Source: QHCF01 sp003244275 (GTDB lineage: Bacteria > Actinomycetota > Acidimicrobiia > Acidimicrobiales > QHCF01). From it: a stretch of 64,000 nt of DNA. Positions 41,581-50,937 of the stretch are shown here, in pieces. The notes beneath the pieces are model-generated. The model saw only the letters and a program-made list of their open reading frames with translations, was not told where the DNA came from and did not search any database. The DNA is taken from contig DAIROT010000004.1 of NCBI GenBank assembly GCA_036806345.1, positions 12,329 through 76,328 of the forward strand, written 5' to 3'. Positions within the stretch are counted from its first letter, which is position 1. Every line of letters begins with the position of its first letter. The position numbers and the translations under genes are program-made.

Positions 41581-42672
41581 TCAGTAGCGCAGCTTGGGAT
41601 CGACCCGGCTGATGAGCTCGCCGCCGACAAGATAGCGGCGGAGGTTCTCTCGGAACAGTGCGACGATTCGCTCGTTCTCGTGGACCGACAGGGCGGCCGT
41701 GTGGGGACTGATGAGCACGTTGGGCAGGCTCCATAAAGCGCTGTCGGGACCCAGGGGCTCGGTGGCAAAGACATCCAGGGCGGCCCCGCCCAGCCGGCCC
41801 TCCTCCAGCGCCTGGACCAGCGCTGGCTCGTCGATGATGCCGCCGCGGCCGACGTTGATCAGGATGGCGCCGGTGCGCATGCGGGCGATGGCGTTGGCGT
41901 CAATCAGCCCTCTGGTCTCGTCGGTCAGCGGCAAGGTGATAACGACCCCGTGCGCCACCGGCAGAAGGTCGCCCAGGAAGCGGGAGGTGCGGACCTCGTC
42001 TACGTGGGGGGAGTCGGTGCGGCCCGTGCGGTTGACGGCGATGACCCGCATGCCGAAGCCCTTGGCCAGGCGGGCCACCTCGGTGCCGATCGAGCCCAGC
42101 CCGATGACCAGCAGGGTGGCACCGGCCAGCTCGGCCATAGGGTAGTGGTCCCAGTGGGCCGCCGCCTTGTCGGCCAGCAGGCGGGGCAGGCCCTTGGTGA
42201 AGGCCAGCAGGCCAAACAGGGCGAACTCGGCGAGCGGCCCCACGTGGACCCCGCTGGCGCTGGTGATCCGCACCCGGGCCAGTGCCTCGTCGCTCAGGCC
42301 GGCCGCCTCCACCTGCTCACCAGCACCAGCCGCCGTGGCCTGGACCCAGCGCAATCCGGGGCTGATGGCCACCGCCTCAGCCAGGCCCGCTCCCGAGTCC
42401 CCCGGCAGCCCGAGGAGGATCTCGGCCCGGGACAGCATGGCTCGCCAACGGTGGTCTTGATCCTCTGTCCGCCGGAACGACTCCAGGCCCCGGTGGTCAC
42501 CGGGGAAGCGGGACGGCGGCAGCAGATCGGGTTGATGGAGGACTTGGAGGCGGTCATCCACCGCTCGGATGGACTCCACCAGGTCGGCATCCAGCGCAGT
42601 GGCGACGACCACCACCCGATTGCCGTCGGTGGGGCTGTCACCAGGTTGGCGCCCCTCTGGCGATGGCCGCAC
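41581..42672 (-). CDS. D-2-hydroxyacid dehydrogenase family protein
   Basis: NAD-dependent dehydrogenase of about 363 residues. The nucleotide motif is LLVIGLGSIGTEVARLAKGF, catalytic residues are Arg in LINVGRGGIIDEPALVQALE, Glu in DVFATEPLG and His in VLISPHTAALSVHENE. A substrate-domain stretch is LGLPGDSGAGLAEAVAISPG. GTG at 42672 is chosen since the longer frame overlaps the next gene by 67 bases; no strong ribosome-binding site is seen. Substrate unknown. Confidence 0.85.
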   Translation of the reverse strand: MRPSPEGRQPGDSPTDGNRVVVVATALDADLVESIRAVDDRLQVLHQPDLLPPSRFPGDHRGLESFRRTEDQDHRWRAMLSRAEILLGLPGDSGAGLAEAVAISPGLRWVQATAAGAGEQVEAAGLSDEALARVRITSASGVHVGPLAEFALFGLLAFTKGLPRLLADKAAAHWDHYPMAELAGATLLVIGLGSIGTEVARLAKGFGMRVIAVNRTGRTDSPHVDEVRTSRFLGDLLPVAHGVVITLPLTDETRGLIDANAIARMRTGAILINVGRGGIIDEPALVQALEEGRLGGAALDVFATEPLGPDSALWSLPNVLISPHTAALSVHENERIVALFRENLRRYLVGGELISRVDPKLRY

Positions 42673-42716
42673 AGGAGGGACTTGCGCCTTGGGTTGTTCG
42701 ACTGGCTCGGCTGGGC

Positions 42717-43163
42717 TTACAGCTCGGCCGGCATCACCCTGAGCCGGCGTCCGGTGATCTTGTGCGGATAGACCGCGAACCAACGGTCGCGTTGGCCGGG
42801 TGCCCAGGAGATCAGGGCGAGGTGACGAAGGCGCTGCGACGTCGAGTCGATGGCATCGCCGATGTCCTGGGCGTTTCCCTGAACGAGCACACTCCAGCCC
42901 GCCCGCATCTCCTCGTCGAAGTGATCGACCTCGAAAGCGACCTCGCTCAGGGACACCTGGGTCAAGACGCTGCCCTCGGCGGTGCGAAACAGCACGGTGT
43001 CCCCGTCCTGGGCGTAGTTGACGGGCAGGATCTCGGGGCGCCCGTCAACCATCAGACCGATGCGACCGACATGGGCGGTGGCCAGCAGACCGAGGCAGGT
43101 GTCATGGCTGAGCACCTCCAAGGTCACCACACCGGGTCGTGCCTGGTCTATCGGCTCTGACAA
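42717..43163 (-). CDS. Pyridoxamine 5'-phosphate oxidase-like flavin-binding protein
   Basis: A 148-residue split-barrel protein: LEVLSHDTCLGLLATAHVGR, IGLMVDGRPEILPVNYAQDG, TVLFRTAEGSVLTQVSLSEV, AFEVDHFDEEMRAGWSVLVQ and RDRWFAVYPHKITGRRL. This is the actinobacterial PPOX/F420-type group often seen with stress genes; cofactor (FMN, F420 or haem) cannot be set. TTG start with AGGAG six bases upstream. Confidence 0.8.
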   Translation of the reverse strand: MSEPIDQARPGVVTLEVLSHDTCLGLLATAHVGRIGLMVDGRPEILPVNYAQDGDTVLFRTAEGSVLTQVSLSEVAFEVDHFDEEMRAGWSVLVQGNAQDIGDAIDSTSQRLRHLALISWAPGQRDRWFAVYPHKITGRRLRVMPAEL

Positions 43164-43230
43164 TGCTCTCTCCTGTCGCCGGTGCGACCAGCGGGCTGTC
43201 TCCCCGAGCCTAGCTGTCCGCCACTCGCTC

Positions 43231-45021
43231 CTAGATGGATTGCCGGTAGCCGAAGAACTCGTGGTCCTGGTTGTAGCCGCCGAACCCGCCGCCGACCTCG
43301 GAGTAGTGGGCCACGAACTCGATGCCCTTGATCCACTTGACCTGCTTGAAGCCGAGCTCTATCTCGTTGCGCAGCCGCAGGGGCGCACCGTGGCCGAAGG
43401 TCAGGGGCTTGTCGTTCATGTCATAGGCCAGCATGGTCAGGTGGTGGCGCATCTGGTCGATGGGATGGGCGTCGTAGTAGGTCCCCTTGTCGGCTCCATC
43501 TCCCAGGGAGTAGAAGACCACCCACCTGGCCTCCGGGAGGGGCTCGACCAGGTCGAGGATGGTCGACATCGAGGTCCCACCCCACTTGGCGATCCCCGAC
43601 CAGCCCTGGATGCAGAAGTGCTGGGTGATCTGCTCATGATGGGGAAGGGCTCGCAATTCAACGACGTCCAGCTCGACCGGGTTGGTGACCAGACCGTGGA
43701 TCCGCAGCCGGTAGTCGGCGAAGTTGGCATCGAACAGTTGCTTGTACTCGTCAGAGTCGGGGTACTGCCCGTTGTGCCAGAAGTATGGCGAGATGTCGGC
43801 CTCGCCATACTCACCCGGCTTGGGGTCGACGTGCTCGAAGAGATGCTGGAGGGGCCCGACGACGGCCTGACCGACGCGCTGCACGACCCGGGGGTGGGCG
43901 ATGGTGAATGGGGTGGCAGCCACCCAACCGGCCACCGCGATCACCATCGAGGCCGCGAACAGCCAAAATCCCAGCCAGCCATGGTTATTGCTTCCGGCAT
44001 AGACGTGGTTGAGGTTGACCAGAGCGCCGGTGGCGAACACGAAGGTGACGTGCATCACGATGAAGACGAGAAACCACACCAGGACCAGGAAGTGGATGGA
44101 GCGAGCCAATTGGATGCTGAAGATGCGGCTGATGGCCTTGAACCGAGTGGACAGGGCGGGCGACATGCCCAGCCCGGTGATGAGCGCCAGGGGGGCAGCG
44201 ATGAAGACGGTGACGAAGTAGGCGATCAGCTGCAGGCCGTTGTAGGCCACCCAGCCACTCTCGGTCGGCCAGTTGAGCGAGAGGTATTGGATCAGCACTG
44301 ACAGGGCATTCGGGAACACCTCCCAGCTGGTGGGGACCAGCCGGTGCCACTGGGAGGTGGTGAAGAGCAGGACGTAGAAGATCAGGCCGTTGAGCAACCA
44401 CAGGCTGTCGGTGCCCAGATGCCACCAGCGGGCCAGGCCGATGGAGTGGCGCAGCCCCGGCAGCCCGACTTGGCCGGGCAGACTGATGGAGTCCTGCTTG
44501 GCCGTCCACAGTGGATCAGGAGGCACCGGCTTTTGGATACGGAGCCAGTCCCGCCCGGGGGTGCAGTGGCGGGTGAAATACAACCGGGGATGGTCGGAGA
44601 GGATCTGGATCCCGGATCGGATGATGAAGATCAGGAAGAACAGGTTGAAGAAGTGCTGCCAACGCAGCCACCCCGGGAAGCCTGTGCTCTTTGGGTGTGG
44701 TGGTTGGATCGTGCCGGGGTGCTGGGCGATGAACCGCTCCACCGACGGGACGTGGCGAAGCCCCTGGGCCACCGCCACCGCGCCCAGCAGGGCCACGAAG
44801 CCGATGGGCACCAGCCAAAGCAGGTTGAACCACTTGCTGCGCCCGATCCGTATCCGTGGGGCGATCCCACCTACCTGGGGCACCGAGCCGGCCCAGGTGG
44901 CCGGGGTGATGACGTCTTCGCCCGGTGTCAGGTGATAGAGCTCGCTGCGCACCACGTCGGGGGAGACGCCCGAGGCGCTCGGGGCGGGCAGATCGTCGGG
45001 CGTGTGGGCGTCGGTGCTCAT
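43231..45021 (-). CDS. Membrane molybdopterin oxidoreductase: cytochrome b-like domain fused to sulfite oxidase-like domain
   Basis: A 596-residue fusion. After about 65 residues come five or six membrane helices of a cytochrome b561/YedZ-like domain (FNLLWLVPIGFVALLGAVAV, FFNLFFLIFIIRSGIQILSD, FLVLVWFLVFIVMHVTFVFA), with His residues suitable for haem. The C-terminal half is a sulfite oxidase/MsrP-type molybdopterin domain: LRIHGLVTNPVELDVVEL, the molybdenum Cys in QHFCIQGWSGIAKWGG (about residue 469), DGADKGTYYDAHPIDQ and HGAPLRLRNEIELGFKQVKW. It lacks a Tat signal, so the catalytic side may face the cytoplasm. A TATAAT box lies upstream. Confidence 0.88.
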   Translation of the reverse strand: MSTDAHTPDDLPAPSASGVSPDVVRSELYHLTPGEDVITPATWAGSVPQVGGIAPRIRIGRSKWFNLLWLVPIGFVALLGAVAVAQGLRHVPSVERFIAQHPGTIQPPHPKSTGFPGWLRWQHFFNLFFLIFIIRSGIQILSDHPRLYFTRHCTPGRDWLRIQKPVPPDPLWTAKQDSISLPGQVGLPGLRHSIGLARWWHLGTDSLWLLNGLIFYVLLFTTSQWHRLVPTSWEVFPNALSVLIQYLSLNWPTESGWVAYNGLQLIAYFVTVFIAAPLALITGLGMSPALSTRFKAISRIFSIQLARSIHFLVLVWFLVFIVMHVTFVFATGALVNLNHVYAGSNNHGWLGFWLFAASMVIAVAGWVAATPFTIAHPRVVQRVGQAVVGPLQHLFEHVDPKPGEYGEADISPYFWHNGQYPDSDEYKQLFDANFADYRLRIHGLVTNPVELDVVELRALPHHEQITQHFCIQGWSGIAKWGGTSMSTILDLVEPLPEARWVVFYSLGDGADKGTYYDAHPIDQMRHHLTMLAYDMNDKPLTFGHGAPLRLRNEIELGFKQVKWIKGIEFVAHYSEVGGGFGGYNQDHEFFGYRQSI

Positions 45022-45046
45022 GGGCTGATGCTCTGCTTTCGACCAG

Positions 45047-45052
45047 ATTATA
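45047..45052 (-). promoter_or_regulatory. -10 box TATAAT for the molybdopterin oxidoreductase gene
   Basis: A perfect consensus -10 hexamer on the minus strand, 25 bases before the ATG. At 17 bases upstream there is no good -35 match (AAGTGA), so an activator or alternative sigma factor may be needed. Confidence 0.5.
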
Positions 45053-45141
45053 ACTGAACCACCCTGGATTCACTTGGAGACTCGGCGCGGTCAAGCGGGC
45101 CATTGCATTAGACGTGGCGGCGCCGACCCCGAGGCGATCCG

Positions 45142-45708
45142 TCACAACGCAGAACGGCGGGCGATGCTCACAAGCTCGCGGATTATCCGGTCACCGGTGA
45201 GGTCGGTGAGGTTCCAGACCCCGATCCGGCCGCTGTGCCTGCCGCGCGCGCCGTGCCACATGGTTCCTTCGGAGACCTCGACCTGCTGCTTGCTGGTCTC
45301 AGCGTCCAGCTGCAGGTAGGGGTACCGGTCGGCGCGAGGCTCACCAGCCAGCTCGCCCTCGAGTGACATCCACAACACCAGTCGTGGAGTCGGAGCCCGG
45401 GGCTCGCCGCCTTCGTGCGCTTCGATCACCCCCCCGCCACCATTGCGCTGGAGTCGTTGGAGCACCGCTTCCATCGCCGGCCGTACCTCCTGTTGGCAGG
45501 CCTTCTTGAACTCGACCAGGAATCCTTGCTCGACGTCGAGTTGATGGGCGCTGTACTCAGCCGACTGGCGGTCTCTCTGTGTCAGCTCCGCCAGTATCGT
45601 GTCGATCTCAGCGAGCGGGTCGCCCCCTGCAGGCGCTCCGCCACCCTCCGTAGAGTTCGAGGCGTCCCCGGAGGTCGCCGGCGATGATGATTGATGCGCT
45701 CTTTCCAT
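45142..45708 (-). CDS. Conserved-looking hypothetical protein
   Basis: A 188-residue soluble protein from ATG 45708 (MERAHQSSSPATSGDASNST). A Ser/Gly-rich start is followed by a helix (EIDTILAELTQRDRQSAEYS, FLVEFKKACQQEVRPAMEAV) and a beta-rich domain with RLVLWMSLEGELAG, DRYPYLQLDAETSKQQVEVS, EGTMWHGARGRHSGRIGVWN and a last helix RIIRELVSIARRSAL. I do not recognise a family. It lies between acetate kinase and the molybdopterin gene on the same strand. Confidence 0.65.
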   Translation of the reverse strand: MERAHQSSSPATSGDASNSTEGGGAPAGGDPLAEIDTILAELTQRDRQSAEYSAHQLDVEQGFLVEFKKACQQEVRPAMEAVLQRLQRNGGGGVIEAHEGGEPRAPTPRLVLWMSLEGELAGEPRADRYPYLQLDAETSKQQVEVSEGTMWHGARGRHSGRIGVWNLTDLTGDRIIRELVSIARRSAL

Positions 45709-45768
45709 TGGAACCGCCAATCTGACCATGTAGGGACGACTGAATCTGGAGTGGGATCCCTGCCTCCG

Positions 45769-46884
45769 TCACGGTACTTCACGCACCCGTCCGGCGAGGA
45801 GACGGCGGCATTCGCCGGCGATCACCAGATCCTCGCGGGCATGTACTACCACCGTGGCCACGGGCGCGCCGGTGGCGCTGATGTTGGCGTCGTCGCCTGC
45901 GGTCGTAGCGTTGGCGCGCTCGTCCACTGCGACGCCGAGCCAGCCGAGTCGGCCGCACGTCTCGGCGCGGATGACCGGAGAATTCTGGCCGATTCCCCCA
46001 GTGAACACCAATGCGTCGAGACCGCCCATGGCGGCGGTCATGGCGGCGATCTTGGCTCGCAGCCGGTGCAGGTACACGCTGACGGCAAGCATCGCCGGGG
46101 CGTCGCCCTCGGTACGACGATAGAGCAGGCTCCGCATGTCGCCGCTCGTCTCACCGGAAAGGGCTGCCAGTCCACTGCGATTCTCCAGGGCCTCGTCGAG
46201 ATCGGCGATGCCGATCCCGTTGGCCAGCAGCCAGGTGATGGCTCCAGGGTCGACGTCACCGGGTCGGGTGGCCATCACCAGCCCTTCCAGCGGCGTGAAG
46301 CCCATGGTGGTATCCGCCGATCTGCCGTCGTGGACGGCCGTGACCGACGCCCCGGACCCCAGGTGACACACAACGATCCGACCGTGCTGTGGCGGCCAGC
46401 CCAACAGCTCTGCGGTCCTCCCTGTTGCCCACGTGCAGCTCAGCCCGTGGAACCCGTAGCGTCGGATGCCCCAGCGGGCTACCCAGTCGGCCGGAAGGGC
46501 ATAGGTGGTCGCCTCAGCGGGCAGCGTGGCGTGGAAGGCGGTGTCAAAACAGGCGACCGAGGCAAGCCCGGGTCGCAGCCGGCTGAGGGCGTCGATGGCG
46601 GCGAGCGCTGGCGGGTTGTGCAGGGGGGCCAGCGTCGAGATGTCATCGAGGTCAAGGCGCGCGGTCTCGTCCAGGACGATGGCGTCGCGGAACCTCGGGC
46701 CACCGTGAACCACCCGGTGCCCAGCCGCGTCGAGTGGCCCTGCCCGACGAACGAACTCGTCGAGCCGGTCGGCCAGATCGGCTCCGGGCGCTCCGAGGTC
46801 GGCCGCCGACCTGATCCGGTCGTCGCCGTCTACCACCCGCAGCTTGACGCTGCTCGATCCGGCGTTCACTACCATTACCCGCAT
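45769..46884 (-). CDS. ackA: Acetate kinase
   Basis: Converts acetyl phosphate and ADP to acetate and ATP. Signatures: MRVMVVNAGSSSVKLRVVDG, AAGHRVVHGGPRFRDAIVLD, SVACFDTAFHATLPAEATTY, RYGFHGLSCTWATGRTAELL, VVCHLGSGASVTAVHDGRSA and DTTMGFTPLEGLVMATRPGD, VFTGGIGQNSPVIRAE. The His-Gly-Leu-Ser motif has LSCTW instead of the usual LSHRY, a notable change. ATG at 46884 with AGGAGAGG upstream; 371 residues. Beside phosphoketolase it completes a route from sugar phosphate to acetate with ATP. Confidence 0.93.
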   Translation of the reverse strand: MRVMVVNAGSSSVKLRVVDGDDRIRSAADLGAPGADLADRLDEFVRRAGPLDAAGHRVVHGGPRFRDAIVLDETARLDLDDISTLAPLHNPPALAAIDALSRLRPGLASVACFDTAFHATLPAEATTYALPADWVARWGIRRYGFHGLSCTWATGRTAELLGWPPQHGRIVVCHLGSGASVTAVHDGRSADTTMGFTPLEGLVMATRPGDVDPGAITWLLANGIGIADLDEALENRSGLAALSGETSGDMRSLLYRRTEGDAPAMLAVSVYLHRLRAKIAAMTAAMGGLDALVFTGGIGQNSPVIRAETCGRLGWLGVAVDERANATTAGDDANISATGAPVATVVVHAREDLVIAGECRRLLAGRVREVP

Positions 46885-46959
46885 TTGCCTCTCCTCTGGT
46901 TCTGGTTGGCTCCCCACTTTGGGAAGCGGCTGCGGTGGTGCCGCAGGCAGCGAGGTCAG

Positions 46960-47421
46960 TCAGACGGGTTGGGCGGTATGGCGGACGACGACGACGGGAC
47001 ACGATGAGTGTGCCACGCAGTGCTCGCTCACCGAGCCGAGGAGCATGCCAGCGAAAGCCCCGTGCCCGCGGCTGCCGACAACCAGCAGTTCGGCGGTCTG
47101 GGCGGCCCTGAGCAACTCCACTGCGGGGTGGCCCTCGACCACGGTGGCCGACACCTCGATCGCAGGTTTCGCACCGAGAGTCTCGGCGATGACCTGGTCC
47201 AGGGTGCGTCGACTGCCACCTTCGAGGTCCATATCGGCTGGGAACGGTATGGGGGGGCCGCCGTACGCGAAAGTGGGGATGTCCCAGGTCATCACCGCCC
47301 GCAGGGCGGCACCGGTCAGCTGGGCCTGGCGGGCGGCCCACCGCAACGCATCCTTCGAAGCGTCGGACCCGTCAATGCCGACCACGATGACGGGTGCGGA
47401 TGGACTGGTGATGTCGGTCAT
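46960..47421 (-). CDS. Universal stress protein (UspA family)
   Basis: A 153-residue single Usp domain: VIVVGIDGSDASKDALRWAA, AVMTWDIPTFAYGGPPIPFP, EVSATVVEGHPAVELLRAAQ and the ATP-binding GSRGHGAFAGMLLGSVSEHC with PVVVVR. Upstream of ackA on the same strand (75 bases) and divergent from phosphoketolase, so it may be co-controlled with the acetate pathway, as Usp genes often are under low oxygen. ATG at 47421; another ATG nine bases earlier is possible. Confidence 0.9.
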   Translation of the reverse strand: MTDITSPSAPVIVVGIDGSDASKDALRWAARQAQLTGAALRAVMTWDIPTFAYGGPPIPFPADMDLEGGSRRTLDQVIAETLGAKPAIEVSATVVEGHPAVELLRAAQTAELLVVGSRGHGAFAGMLLGSVSEHCVAHSSCPVVVVRHTAQPV

Positions 47422-47518
47422 TGATAGCATGCTATGTCGTCGCACGACGTGGCCTCGTCGGTTGGCCGGGACACAGCGGCCGGCAGGGACTCTTGGTCTG
47501 GAAGGGAGCGTCCAGCCG

Positions 47519-50039
47519 GTGACCAACCAGAACTGCACCGCGGGGCCGACAGGCAGCGATACCGCAGCCGACAACGTCTTGAACACGACCGGCCCCACGC
47601 TGGCCCCGGTCGGCTACACCCTCGAGGACGCGCCGGGCCCACTCGACACCGAGCAGCTCCGTGTCCTGGATGCGTGGTGGAGGGCGGCCAACTACCTGGC
47701 GGTTGGCCAAATCTACCTGATGGACAACGCCCTGCTCAAGCGTCCGTTGGTGGCTGAGGACGTCAAACCACGGCTTCTCGGGCACTGGGGCACCACTCCG
47801 GGACTGAACCTGATCTACGCCCACGCCAACCGGGTCATCCGGGCCCGGGACCTCGATGCGGTGTATGTGATGGGTCCCGGCCACGGCGGCCCCGGGCCGA
47901 ACGCCTGCGCCTGGCTGGAGGGCAGCTACGGTGAGCGGTACCCGTCGATCGGCCGCAACGCCGAAGGGATGCACCGACTGTTCCGGCAGTTCTCGTTCCC
48001 CGGCGGTGTCCCCAGCCACCTTGCTCCCCAGACCCCTGGGTCGTTCCATGAGGGCGGCGAGCTCGGCTACTCCCTCCTCCACGCCTACGGCGCGGCGTTC
48101 GACAACCCCGATCTGACGGTGTTCTGCGTCGTCGGCGATGGTGAGGCCGAGACGGGGCCGCTCGCTGCCAGCTGGCATGTCAACAAGTTCCTCAATCCGT
48201 CCCGGGACGGAGCGGTGCTGCCGATCCTGGCGCTCAACGGCTACAAGATCGCCAACCCCACGATTCTGGCTCGCATCCCCGAAGCTGACCTGGTCGACCT
48301 GTTGCGCGGTTATGGCTACGACCCGCACCTCGTGACCGTGGGCCTCGCCACCAATCCGGCCCGAGCACACCAGGCGATGGCCACCACCCTTGATGTCTGT
48401 CTTGACGACATCGCCGCCATCCAGTCTCGGGCACGGGCTGACGGCGACCTGGGCCTGCCTCGCTGGCCGATGATCGTGCTGCGCTCCCCGAAGGGCTGGA
48501 CCGGGCCGAGGACAGTAGACGGCCAGCAGGTAGAGGGCACGTTCCGTGCCCACCAGGTACCCATCGCAGCGGCGCGCACCAACGACTCACACCGTGAAGC
48601 CCTCGATGGTTGGATGCGCTCCTACCGGCCCGAGGAGCTCTTCGACGCTGACGGTACCCCGGCCCCCGAGCTGTTGGCCCTCCCCCCCGAAGGTGACCGA
48701 CGGATGAGTGCCAACCCGGTGGCCAACGGCGGCCTGCTCCTACGTGACCTCGAGCTGCCCGACTTTCGTGACTACGCCGTCGACGTGCCCCATCCCGGCA
48801 ACGGCCAGCACGAAGCCACCCGGGTCCTTGGCACCTGGATACGCGACGTGATAACNNNNNNNNNNCTCCAGCTTCTTGTTGTTCGGACCTGACGAGGTGG
48901 CCTCCAACCGCCTGGCCAACGTGTTCGAGGTCACCGGCCGGGAGTTCATGGCTGAGATCGAACCGTTCGACGACCATCTCACCCCTGACGGACGGGTTGT
49001 CGAGGTCCTCTCCGAACACCTCTGCCAAGGGCTCCTCGAGGGGTACCTACTCACCGGCCGGCATGGGCTGTTCACCTGCTACGAAGCGTTCATTCACATC
49101 GTCGATTCCATGTTCAACCAGCACGCCAAGTGGCTCGAGGCGTCTTCCCAGGTGCCATGGCGGCGTCCGGTCGCCTCGTTGAACTACCTTCTCACCTCCC
49201 ACGTGTGGCGCCAGGACCACAATGGGTCCACCCACCAGGATCCTGGGTTCCTAGACGTAGTGATGAACAAGAAGCCCGACGTCGTCCGTGTGTACCTTCC
49301 ACCCGACACCAACTGCCTTCTCTCGGTTGCCGACCACTGTCTGCGCAGTCGTCACTACGTCAACGTCATCGTCGCCGGCAAGCAACCCGCCCTCGACTTC
49401 CTACCCATCGATGAAGCCGTCACCCACTGCACCCGTGGGATCGGCATCTGGGACTGGGCCAGCACCGAGAATGCCGGTGAGCTACCCGATGTGGTCCTGG
49501 CGTGCGCTGGCGACACGCCCACCCTGGAAGCTCTGGCCGCCACCGACATGATCCGACGGCACCTTGGGTACCTGTCGGTCCGTTTCGTGAACGTCGTGGA
49601 CCTGATGCGGCTCCTGCCCGAGTCCGAGCACCCACACGGGCTCCCCGACGCCGAGTTCGATGCCCTGTTCACCACCGACCGGCCGGTGATCTTCGCCTTC
49701 CACGGCTACCCCTGGCTCATCCATCGCCTCACCTACCGAAGGACCAACCACGCCAACATCCACGTCCGCGGTTACAAGGAGAACGGGACGACCACCACCC
49801 CCTTCGACATGGTGATGCTGAACGACCTCGACCGCTACCACCTGGTCATGGATGTCATCGACCGAGTCCCCGGCCTCGGGCCCCGCGCTGCTACCGTCCG
49901 TCAGGCCATGACCGATGCCCGCCTGCAGGCTCGCAACTGGACCCGCCAACACGGCGAAGACCTCCCCGAGATCGCCAACTGGACCTGGCCAGAGACGACG
50001 AGCACGCCTGAAGGCTTTTCCGATCCGGCTGGCGATTAG
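47519..50039 (+). CDS. xfp: Xylulose-5-phosphate/fructose-6-phosphate phosphoketolase, split by assembly gap
   Basis: TPP enzyme cleaving xylulose-5-P or fructose-6-P to acetyl phosphate. Motifs: RAANYLAVGQIYLMDNALLK, PGHGGPGPNACAWLEGSYGE, FPGGVPSHLAPQTPGSFHEG, the TPP motif VVGDGEAETGPLAASWHVNK, then after the gap LFGPDEVASNRLANVFEVTG, GRHGLFTCYEAFIHIVDSMF and RQDHNGSTHQDPGFLDVVMN. Ten N at 48856-48865 separate RDVIT from SSFLLFGPDE and put the halves out of frame; a gap that is a multiple of three restores it. About 840 residues. GTG start, GGGAG upstream. Confidence 0.93.
48856..48865. other. Assembly gap (10 N) inside phosphoketolase
   Basis: Ten N of placeholder length. The frames on both sides only join if the real number of bases is a multiple of three; comparison with the usual loop between RDVI and FGPDE suggests about 9-12. 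Confidence 0.95.
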
Positions 50040-50066
50040 GCCCGACCCTAACGGGTAGTCTCGCCT

Positions 50067-50879
50067 GTGCCCCAGCCCAACCCCAACGCTCCTGACCCCA
50101 GCGACCTGCTCGAACTGGCGGTCGAAGCCGCCACCGCGGCGGGCGCAGTGCTCATGGACGGCCTGGGACAGACGCGCCGGATAGTGGAGACCAAGTCCAG
50201 CTCGACCGACATGGTGTCCGAGATGGACCGGGCCGCCGAGCAGGTGGTGGTGGACGCCCTGCGCCGGCACCGCCCGGACGACGCCATCCTGGCCGAGGAG
50301 GGAGCCGCCACCACCGGCACCAGCACGGTTCGCTGGGTGGTCGACCCGCTCGACGGCACCACCAATTACCTCTACGGGCGGCCCGACTTCGCCGTTTCGG
50401 TGGCGGCCGAGATCGACGGCCGCCCGGCGGTGGCGGCGGTCCACGATCCCAGCCGAGCCGAGACCTTCACTGCGCTGGCCGGCCGTGGCTCATGGCTCAA
50501 CGGCCAGCCCCTCCACCTGCCACCCCCTCCCGCGCTGGCCCAGGCCCTGGTGGGCACCGGGTTCAATTACGACGCCGACTGGCGGGCCGAGCAGGCCCGG
50601 GCCCTGGTACGCATCCTTCCCCTGGTGCGCGACATCCGCCGCCTGGGAGCGGCGGCCCTCGATCTGTGCTGGGTGGCGGCCGGACGAATCGACGCCTTCT
50701 GGGAAGCCGGACTGCAGCACTGGGACTGGGCTGGAGGCGCCCTGGTGGCGGCCGAGGCCGGGGCGTGCGTAGGCGACCTCAGCGGCGAGCCACCGTCGCG
50801 CTCGATGACCGTGGCCGGTCCAACCGAGCTGGTCGAGGCCCTGCGCCGGCTCCTCCGGGAGGAGCCTTCCGCCCGCTGA
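50067..50879 (+). CDS. Inositol monophosphatase family protein
   Basis: Mg-dependent phosphatase of 270 residues. Metal motifs: Glu in ILAEEGAATTG, WVVDPLDGTTNYLYGRPDFA, and WDWAGGALVAAEAGACVGDL. N-terminal KSSSTDMVSEMDRAAEQVV is also typical. Substrate may be inositol-1-P, histidinol-P or others. GTG start with a TAGTCT box five bases before it, so leaderless expression is likely. 27 bases after phosphoketolase. Confidence 0.9.
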   Translation: MPQPNPNAPDPSDLLELAVEAATAAGAVLMDGLGQTRRIVETKSSSTDMVSEMDRAAEQVVVDALRRHRPDDAILAEEGAATTGTSTVRWVVDPLDGTTNYLYGRPDFAVSVAAEIDGRPAVAAVHDPSRAETFTALAGRGSWLNGQPLHLPPPPALAQALVGTGFNYDADWRAEQARALVRILPLVRDIRRLGAAALDLCWVAAGRIDAFWEAGLQHWDWAGGALVAAEAGACVGDLSGEPPSRSMTVAGPTELVEALRRLLREEPSAR

Positions 50880-50937
50880 TGGCCTACGCGGAGAGCCGGG
50901 TAGTGGGGTCCCGATATCTACCTTGCGGCTGGTGACA

